A DNA stretch of 5,495 nt from an uncultured Eubacteriales bacterium (GTDB lineage Bacteria; Bacillota; Clostridia; Oscillospirales; Acutalibacteraceae), in the NCBI GenBank assembly GCA_900316925.1, contig ONEU01000019.1:1-5495 (forward strand). Direction: 5' to 3'. Under the pieces are notes generated by a model. The model saw nothing but the letters and a program-made list of their open reading frames with translations, searched no databases and was not told the DNA's origin. Positions 1 to 4,391 of the stretch are shown piece after piece. The translations under genes and the position numbers were made by a program. How positions within the stretch are numbered: the first letter of the stretch is position 1; each line of letters begins with the position of its first letter.

Positions 1-120
1 AAGGGGCGTGGCGGCGGACAGAGAAAAAATCGGCGTAAGCCGCCGTGCCGGATGTTAGCGACATAGCAGTTTCGCCTTACCACAAACAGAGTGAGCGTAA
101 GCGAACGACAGCGTGACGCG
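1..120. other. GC-rich, palindrome-rich intergenic sequence with no supported gene
   Basis: I find no credible gene here. All three + frames that enter from the left reach a stop within the first 66 bases (for example TAA at 36-38, TAG at 56-58 and TAG at 64-66), so at most a short 3' tail of an upstream gene could be present, and none of the tails is recognisable. The stretch can fold. Bases 5-15 pair with 39-49 as an 11-bp stem with two G-U pairs, and 31-34 pair with 39-42 around a GTAA loop as a smaller alternative. The octamer gcgtaagc occurs twice, at 33-40 and 95-102. Together these look like intergenic repeat material, but whether it recurs in the genome cannot be judged from one copy. 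Confidence 0.4.
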
Positions 121-123
121 GGT

Positions 124-152
124 GCGCAGGCTCTGCGCTCTGCGCCGTTTTT
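124..152 (+). terminator. Probable intrinsic terminator of an upstream + strand gene
   Basis: GCGCAG at 124-129 pairs with CTGCGC at 140-145, and five T follow at 148-152. The same left arm can instead pair with 133-138 around a 3-nt loop, because ctctgcgc is nearly duplicated. The GC-rich stem plus T-run fits Rho-independent termination reading rightward. It lies just upstream of the dxs promoter, so it would insulate this operon from whatever precedes it. The T-run is short and the 6-bp stem has a 10-nt loop, so strength is uncertain. Confidence 0.5.
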
Positions 153-162
153 GGGGAATGGG

Positions 163-180
163 TTGCAATTATCATTCATT
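163..180. promoter_or_regulatory. Candidate second ARG-box-like half-conserved site over the -35
   Basis: Aligned to WNTGAATWWWWATTCANW, this 18-bp frame matches 13 of 16 specified positions. The right arm ATTCA (174-178) is perfect, and the left arm keeps only AAT (167-169). Its centre is 19 bp from that of the palindrome at 184-197; paired ARG boxes in E. coli are usually about 21 bp apart, so the spacing is near but not exact. AT-rich promoter sequence raises the chance of an accidental match. Confidence 0.3.
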
Positions 181-191
181 TATTGTATAAT
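163..191 (+). promoter_or_regulatory. Sigma-A type promoter of the dxs operon
   Basis: The -35 element is TTGCAA at 163-168 (4 of 6 to TTGACA) and the -10 is a perfect TATAAT at 186-191, with the optimal 17-bp spacer. The spacer is AT-rich while the surroundings are GC-rich. Transcription should begin near 197-199, giving a leader of about 130 nt before the dxs ATG. It is the only strong promoter match I found on the + strand of the window and it lies directly after a likely terminator, so it probably drives dxs-tlyA-nadK-argR-recN. Confidence 0.8.
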
Positions 192-199
192 TATACAGA
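182..199. promoter_or_regulatory. Candidate ArgR operator (ARG box 2) over the -10 element
   Basis: TGTATAATTATACA at 184-197 is a perfect 14-bp inverted repeat that encloses the -10 hexamer. Compared with the ARG-box consensus known from E. coli and Bacillus (WNTGAATWWWWATTCANW), the 18-bp frame 182-199 matches 14 of 16 specified positions; the two mismatches are symmetric (T at 186 and A at 195). A repressor bound here would block RNA polymerase. ArgR is encoded as the fourth gene of the same operon. Assignment to ArgR is inference; the palindrome itself is plain in the sequence. Confidence 0.5.
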
Positions 200-201
200 T
201 A

Positions 202-229
202 GACATTTGTTGCAGTGGCAGCAAATGTC
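202..229 (+). other. 12-bp stem-loop at the predicted mRNA 5' end
   Basis: Bases 202-213 pair continuously with 218-229, with one G-U pair (210/221), around the loop AGTG (214-217). The stem starts only about four bases after the predicted transcription start. 5'-terminal stem-loops commonly protect mRNA from 5'-end-dependent decay in Firmicutes; a stabilising role here is inference. The lack of a T-run after it argues against a terminator. Confidence 0.6.
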
Positions 230-253
230 GGATGAAGCTGATGGGGGGTGTCC

Positions 254-271
254 GACGGGATATTCTCCGTC
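254..271 (+). other. Second leader stem-loop
   Basis: GACGG at 254-258 pairs with CCGTC at 267-271; GA/TC (259-260 with 264-265) can extend it past a bulged T at 266, leaving a TAT loop. It is of moderate stability and is incompatible with pairing of 226-232 to 270-276 or to 251-256. Confidence 0.4.
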
Positions 272-328
272 CGACAACTGAAAAAACAAGGAAATCGTAC
301 ACCTGACAAAAGAAATCGGTGAACAGAT

Positions 329-2227
329 ATGACAGATAAATCACTATTGGACAGGGTGCACAGCCCTTCCGATCTCAAAGAGATGACGGATGAGGAACTA
401 ACGGCTCTGTGCGGTGAGATCAGACGCATCCTCGTGGATACCGTCGCACAAAACGGCGGCCACCTTGCTTCCAATCTCGGCGTGGTGGAACTGACCGTGG
501 CTCTGCATAGCGTCTTTGATACCCCTGCCGACAAGATCGTCTGGGACGTGGGTCATCAGGCATACGCCCATAAGATCCTCACCGGCAGACGTGAACAGAT
601 TCATACCATCCGCCGGGAAAACGGTCTGTCCGGCTTTCCCAAGCGCAGCGAGAGCCGCTATGACTGCTTCAATACCGGTCACAGCAGTACCTCGGTGTCG
701 GCAGCCTACGGACTGGCCTGCGCCGATGAGCTCCGGAAAGGACAGCATTATACCATCGCCGTGATCGGTGACGGCGCCCTTACCGGCGGTCTTGCCTTCG
801 AGGGTCTCAACAACGCCGCACGCTCGGATAACCGCCTCATTGTCATCCTTAACGACAATAAAATGTCCATCTCACAGAATGTCGGCTCGGTGGCGCGGTA
901 TTTATCACGCCTGCGCATCAAGCCCTCCTATCTGCGGGCAAAAACAAGAATGCACCGCCTGGAAAAGCTCCCCCTGCTGGGCAAGCCCCTCACCAGAGGG
1001 ATCAGGCGCTTCAAGAACTGGCTGCGGGACGAGTTCTTCGGCGGCAAAAACAATATGTTCCGGCAGCTCGGTTTCTGCTACTACGGACCCTACGACGGCC
1101 ATGATATCACACAGCTGCGTTCCGCACTGAAGGCCGCTAAACGCAAGCACGATCCTGTGCTGCTCCATGTCTGTACCAAAAAGGGCAAGGGATATGAATT
1201 TGCGGAGAAGAACCCCAAGGATTTCCACGGCATCTCCTCCTTTGATATCGAAACCGGTGAGACACGCTCCTCCCAGAGAGGCTATTCGGATGTATTCGGT
1301 GAATGTCTGTGCCGCTATGCACAGCAGGACAAAAATATCTGCGCCATCACCGCAGCCATGTCCCTGGGAACGGGTCTGAGCACCTTCTCCAAAACCTATA
1401 AGGACCGCTTCTTTGACGTGGGAATCGCCGAAGAACACGCCGTCACTTTTGCCGCAGGACTGGCAGCCGGCGGGGCACTGCCGGTATTTGCCGTGTACTC
1501 CACGTTTTTGCAGAGAAGCTATGACCAGATCCTGCATGACGCCGCCCTGCAGCAGCTGCATATCGTTCTGGCGGTGGACCGTGCCGGCATCGTCGGCGAG
1601 GACGGAGAAACCCATCAGGGTATTTATGACGTTGCGTTCCTCAACACCATCAGCGGTGTGACCGTCTATGCGCCCTCCTGCTTCCGGGAGCTGGAATACG
1701 CCCTGCACAAGGCGCTCTATGAAACCTCCGGTGTTGCCGTGGTGCGTTACCCCAGAGGGACAGAGGGCTATATCCCGGAGGACTTCCCCATCGGCAGTAA
1801 GCCCTTCCAGACCTGCGGCAACCGGGAAGCGCCCATACTGGCGGTCACCTACGGCCGGGAATTTTCACAGGTCTGCCGGGCACAGGAGCTGCTGCGGCAG
1901 GAGGACATTGACATCTGTGTCCTCAAGCTAAATACGGTCAAGCCGTTAGCGGCGGGCGCCGTCATGCTGGCAAAGCGCTTTGAACGCTGCTACTTCTTTG
2001 AAGAGGGCATCCGCAGCGGCGGCGTGGGAGAAACCTACGGCTTTGAATTATACCAGTCCGGCTATACCGGGCGTTATACCCTCACAGCCATCAACGGCTG
2101 TGTCTGTCAGGCGAAAACCGAAGCGTCGCTGCACCGTCTGGGGCTGGATGCCGAGATGATCGCCGTGAAAATCAAGAATGATCTGATCGTGGGAGGAATG
2201 GCACATGGCGGCAAAAAAAAGACTTGA
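329..2227 (+). CDS. dxs: 1-deoxy-D-xylulose-5-phosphate synthase (DXS)
   Basis: DXS is a cytoplasmic thiamine-diphosphate enzyme that condenses pyruvate with glyceraldehyde 3-phosphate to DXP, the first step of the MEP isoprenoid pathway and a precursor for thiamine and pyridoxal. The 632-residue length fits the family (about 620-640). Visible motifs in order: GGHLAS with His45; GHQAYAHK with His76; cofactor/Mg motif GDG 147-149 to NDN 175-177; YDGH 255-258; DFHG with His300; catalytic-type glutamate in IAEEHAVTFAAG (Glu368); DRAGIVGEDGETHQG with Asp425 and His429; RYPRG with Arg473/Arg476. These match residues known to be important in E. coli DXS. The start is supported by GGTGA at 318-322, 6 nt before ATG. 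The C-terminal domain (about 500-632) is more divergent and lacks the usual GLPD stretch. It is the first gene after the promoter and overlaps tlyA by 23 bp. Confidence 0.97.
   Translation: MTDKSLLDRVHSPSDLKEMTDEELTALCGEIRRILVDTVAQNGGHLASNLGVVELTVALHSVFDTPADKIVWDVGHQAYAHKILTGRREQIHTIRRENGLSGFPKRSESRYDCFNTGHSSTSVSAAYGLACADELRKGQHYTIAVIGDGALTGGLAFEGLNNAARSDNRLIVILNDNKMSISQNVGSVARYLSRLRIKPSYLRAKTRMHRLEKLPLLGKPLTRGIRRFKNWLRDEFFGGKNNMFRQLGFCYYGPYDGHDITQLRSALKAAKRKHDPVLLHVCTKKGKGYEFAEKNPKDFHGISSFDIETGETRSSQRGYSDVFGECLCRYAQQDKNICAITAAMSLGTGLSTFSKTYKDRFFDVGIAEEHAVTFAAGLAAGGALPVFAVYSTFLQRSYDQILHDAALQQLHIVLAVDRAGIVGEDGETHQGIYDVAFLNTISGVTVYAPSCFRELEYALHKALYETSGVAVVRYPRGTEGYIPEDFPIGSKPFQTCGNREAPILAVTYGREFSQVCRAQELLRQEDIDICVLKLNTVKPLAAGAVMLAKRFERCYFFEEGIRSGGVGETYGFELYQSGYTGRYTLTAINGCVCQAKTEASLHRLGLDAEMIAVKIKNDLIVGGMAHGGKKKT
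2191..2197 (+). promoter_or_regulatory. Strong tlyA Shine-Dalgarno inside the dxs 3' end
   Basis: GGGAGGA lies 7 nt before the ATG at 2205 and within dxs codons. It decides the tlyA start and shows that tlyA initiates independently although its start is upstream of the dxs stop (2225-2227). Ribosomes finishing dxs would clear or reload this site, so translational coupling is likely. Confidence 0.8.
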
Positions 2228-3017
2228 TGTGCTTGTCTATGAGGCGGGGCTTGCCGAGAGCCGGGAAAAAGCCAAGGCACTCATCATGGCAGGCGTGATC
2301 TATGTAGACAACCAGAAATCCGATAAACCCGGCACCGCCTATCCGGAAACCGTCAAGGTAGAGCTGCGGGGTGCCAGACCGAAATATGTCAGCCGGGGCG
2401 GTCTGAAATTAGAGAAAGCCATGACCTCCTTCTCCCTCGATCTCAACGGATGTGTTGCCATGGATATCGGGGCATCCACAGGGGGCTTTACGGACTGTAT
2501 GCTGCAAAACGGCGCCGTGAAGGTCTATTCCGTGGATGTCGGATACGGCCAGCTCGACTGGCGCCTGCGCAACGACGAGAGAGTCATCAACCTTGAGCGC
2601 ACCAATATCCGCTACATTACCCGGGAGCAGGTTCCCGATGATCTGGACTTTTTCAGCGTGGATGTATGCTTCATCTCGCTGACGCTCGTACTGCCGGCGA
2701 TCTACCCGTTCCTGAAGGAGAACGCACAGGCTGTCTGCCTCATCAAGCCGCAGTTTGAAGCCGGCAGGGGCAAGGTTGGCAAAAACGGCGTGGTGCGCGA
2801 CCGGCAGGTGCACCTGGAGGTCATTCAGAAGATCTATGATTTTTGCCTGTCAAACGGCTTTGATGTCCTGGGACTGGACTTCTCCCCCATCAAGGGGCCG
2901 GAGGGGAATATCGAGTACCTCATCCATCTGCGGCGCTCCGATCATCCCGCCGCCCAGGGCACGTTTGACCTGGCGGCGCTGGTGGAACAGTCCCATCAGA
3001 CGCTGGACAAACCATAA
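2205..3017 (+). CDS. tlyA: TlyA-family rRNA 2'-O-methyltransferase (S4 domain plus FtsJ-like domain)
   Basis: Predicted SAM-dependent methyltransferase; characterised TlyA proteins 2'-O-methylate cytidines in 16S and/or 23S rRNA, which in mycobacteria affects capreomycin susceptibility. The family is often labelled hemolysin, which is misleading. The 270 residues comprise an N-terminal S4 RNA-binding domain (about 6-60, with LVYEAGLAESREKAKALI) and a Rossmann methyltransferase domain (about 62-245). SAM motif I is DIGASTGGFTD (87-97). Lys68, Asp153, Lys181 and Glu237 line up with the K-D-K-E tetrad of Mycobacterium TlyA (69/154/182/238). Other signatures are YVSRGGLKLEKA, IKPQFEAGRGKVGKNGVVRD (180-199) and KGPEGNIEY (230-238). 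The start at 2205 is set by a strong Shine-Dalgarno. The gene is equivalent to yqxC in Bacillus, which also lies near nadK-, argR- and recN-type genes. The exact target nucleotide cannot be read from sequence. Confidence 0.93.
   Translation: MAAKKRLDVLVYEAGLAESREKAKALIMAGVIYVDNQKSDKPGTAYPETVKVELRGARPKYVSRGGLKLEKAMTSFSLDLNGCVAMDIGASTGGFTDCMLQNGAVKVYSVDVGYGQLDWRLRNDERVINLERTNIRYITREQVPDDLDFFSVDVCFISLTLVLPAIYPFLKENAQAVCLIKPQFEAGRGKVGKNGVVRDRQVHLEVIQKIYDFCLSNGFDVLGLDFSPIKGPEGNIEYLIHLRRSDHPAAQGTFDLAALVEQSHQTLDKP
2213..2220 (+). other. A8 homopolymer in the dxs/tlyA overlap
   Basis: Eight consecutive A encode the Lys run just before the dxs stop, and in the other frame the Lys4-Lys5 region of TlyA. 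The tlyA frame is +1 relative to dxs, so loss of one A in the RNA or DNA (or a +1 ribosomal shift) would fuse DXS to TlyA, and it would also disrupt tlyA read from its own ATG. Runs of this length are known slippage sites; whether slippage happens here is unknown. Confidence 0.5.
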
Positions 3018-3032
3018 ACGGAGGGATCGCTG

Positions 3033-3914
3033 ATGAATGGAATGAAGAAAATCGCCGTGGTCCCCAATCTGACGAAAAAAGGCGCGTACCAGACCTCGCT
3101 GGAGGTCATCCGGCGGCTCATCTGTCTGAACATCACCGTGCTGATGCCGTCGGAGCTGCAGGAGCAGTACAAGAGCACGGAGATACACTTCTTTGACACA
3201 CAGGAAGCCCTGTTTGACGCCTGTGATATGGTACTGACCATCGGCGGCGACGGCACCATCATTCACGCCGCCCTCTATGCCGCCCCCCGCAGCAAGCCGC
3301 TGCTGGGCATCAATATGGGCAGACTGGGCTTTGTCGCCGAACTGGAACCGGATGAGCTGGATATGCTGTCCCGGCTTTCCGACGGCTCCTTTACCATCGA
3401 AAAGCGCATGATGCTGCAGATCATCCACCGCAGCAGCCAGGGGGAAGCCTCCTACTATGCCATGAATGACGCCGTCATTTCCAGAGGCTCCCTGTCAAGG
3501 CTCATCGACATGGATGTGTCCCTGGCAGCCGAAAAGAGCTACATCTGCCATTACCGTGCGGACGGCCTGATCTTTTCCACCCCCACCGGTTCGAGTGCCT
3601 ATTCCCTGGCAGCGGGCGGCCCCGTGGTGGAACCCACCATGAAATGTCTGCTGATGACGCCGGTATGCTCCCATTCCCTGTTTGCAAGGCCGGTGGTATT
3701 CAGCCATTATTCACAGCTCTCGGTCAGCGCCTCCTGTGATGACGATACCGAGGTTTTCCTCACGGTGGACGGCATCAAAACGGTCACTCTCGCCCATGAC
3801 GACACCCTGCTCATTGCCGAAGCACCGATCGACACGGAATTTATCAAACTAAAAGACAAAAGCTTTTACCGGGTACTGAACGACAAGTTTACCGAGAAAG
3901 GAAGGCAGCCATGA
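3033..3914 (+). CDS. nadK: NAD kinase (ATP- or polyphosphate-dependent)
   Basis: Phosphorylates NAD to NADP in the cytoplasm, supplying NADPH for biosynthesis, including the reductive MEP-pathway step after DXS. The length of 293 residues is normal. Motifs: GGDGT at 71-75 with the conserved Asp73; NMGRLGF at 94-100; MND at 144-146 (the family usually has NE, a conservative change); DGLIFSTPTGSSAYSLAAGGP at about 177-197, the glycine-rich substrate-binding signature with Ser188 where Thr is commoner; TVDG at 244-247. ATG 3033 is preceded by GGAGGG (3020-3025, 7-nt spacing). A second in-frame ATG at 3042 is too far from this site to be preferred. The gene follows tlyA by 15 bp and its TGA overlaps the argR ATG, so argR translation is probably coupled to it. 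Phosphoryl-donor specificity cannot be inferred. Confidence 0.96.
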   Translation: MNGMKKIAVVPNLTKKGAYQTSLEVIRRLICLNITVLMPSELQEQYKSTEIHFFDTQEALFDACDMVLTIGGDGTIIHAALYAAPRSKPLLGINMGRLGFVAELEPDELDMLSRLSDGSFTIEKRMMLQIIHRSSQGEASYYAMNDAVISRGSLSRLIDMDVSLAAEKSYICHYRADGLIFSTPTGSSAYSLAAGGPVVEPTMKCLLMTPVCSHSLFARPVVFSHYSQLSVSASCDDDTEVFLTVDGIKTVTLAHDDTLLIAEAPIDTEFIKLKDKSFYRVLNDKFTEKGRQP

Positions 3915-4381
3915 AAACAAGACGACAGGCAAGGATCCTGGAGCTGATCCGGGAACAGCCGATAGAAACACAAGCGGAGCTGTTGGCGCTGCTGGAAGCC
4001 GACGGTTACCATGTCACACAGGCAACCGTCTCCAGGGATATCAAGGAAATGCGGCTCATCAAGCTGCTCGACGCTAACGGGATGTACCGCTATGCTGCCG
4101 AAAGCATCTCCAACGAAGAACGACAGTCACACGCCTACCTGTTCTCCACCGCCGTCATCAGCGTGGAGCACGCACATACGCTGGTGGTCATCAAAACGCA
4201 GACCGGCATGGCACAGGCCGTCTGTGCCGCACTCGATGCCACCGACCGGCCGGGCGTCCTCGGCTCCATCGCAGGAGATGACACCATCTTTGTCGCCACC
4301 CGTGCAGATTCCGCGTCGGTGTCACTGGTGGCGGATATCAAAAAGCTGATGGTCCGTAAAACGACCGATCTGATACCGTGA
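3911..4381 (+). CDS. argR: Arginine repressor ArgR/AhrC
   Basis: DNA-binding regulator that senses L-arginine as a hexamer, repressing arginine synthesis and in many Firmicutes activating catabolism. The 156 residues have the standard two-domain form. The N-terminal winged helix-turn-helix (about 1-65) has the family signature around TQAELLALL and VTQATVSRDIKE (35-46), with Ser41-Arg42 in the recognition helix. The C-terminal oligomerisation and arginine-binding domain (about 80-150) carries GVLGSIAGDDTIFVAT (115-130), with Asp123-Asp124 as the arginine-contacting pair known in E. coli ArgR. The start overlaps the nadK stop (ATGA), with AAAGGAAGG at 3897-3905 as ribosome binding site. Its place just before recN is conserved in Bacillus and Clostridia. 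ARG-box-like sequences over the operon promoter (163-199) suggest that it may regulate its own operon. Confidence 0.96.
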   Translation: MKTRRQARILELIREQPIETQAELLALLEADGYHVTQATVSRDIKEMRLIKLLDANGMYRYAAESISNEERQSHAYLFSTAVISVEHAHTLVVIKTQTGMAQAVCAALDATDRPGVLGSIAGDDTIFVATRADSASVSLVADIKKLMVRKTTDLIP

Positions 4382-4391
4382 GGGAACTGCC

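Larger units (their letters stand above)
198..328 (+). promoter_or_regulatory. Structured 5' leader of the dxs operon
   Basis: The predicted untranslated leader is about 130 nt. It contains a strong stem-loop at its 5' end (202-229), a smaller one at 254-271, two direct copies of GTCCGAC (250-256 and 269-275) and an inverted copy TGTCGGA (226-232) able to pair with either of them. I recognise no known riboswitch class; in particular the conserved TPP-riboswitch core, which would suit dxs, is absent. No T-run follows either hairpin, so transcription attenuation is not obvious. The dxs Shine-Dalgarno (GGTGA, 318-322) has no evident complementary sequestering segment in the leader. Confidence 0.5.

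Noticed and set aside
2..58. Possible 3' tail of an upstream gene (frame 2, ending TAG at 56-58)
   Set aside because: Eighteen residues of unremarkable composition with no recognisable C-terminal motif, and the same bases form a GC-rich stem. It cannot be told from chance.
91..306. 71-codon + strand open frame upstream of dxs
   Set aside because: It runs through the terminator, the promoter and the structured leader, has no Shine-Dalgarno and resembles no family I know. Only its last 24 codons lie in the predicted transcript, and these are treated as a speculative finding.
198..328. TPP riboswitch or another known riboswitch upstream of dxs
   Set aside because: The conserved TPP core sequences are absent, and I recognise no other class.
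905..1708. 267-codon open frame on the - strand inside dxs
   Set aside because: Shadow of the GC-rich dxs coding frame; the + strand product has clear DXS motifs throughout and the reverse product has none.
1908..1934. TTGACA (1908-1913) inside dxs as an internal promoter
   Set aside because: A perfect -35, but the best -10-like hexamer (TAAATA, 1929-1934) matches only 3 of 6 and its spacer is 15 bp.
3193..3232. TTGACA (3193-3198) inside nadK as a promoter for argR-recN
   Set aside because: No acceptable -10 at 16-18 bp; the nearest candidate (TATGGT, 3227-3232) is 28 bp away.
2850..3428. 192-codon open frame on the - strand across tlyA/nadK
   Set aside because: Antisense to two well-supported genes, with no domain, no ribosome binding site and no promoter evident.
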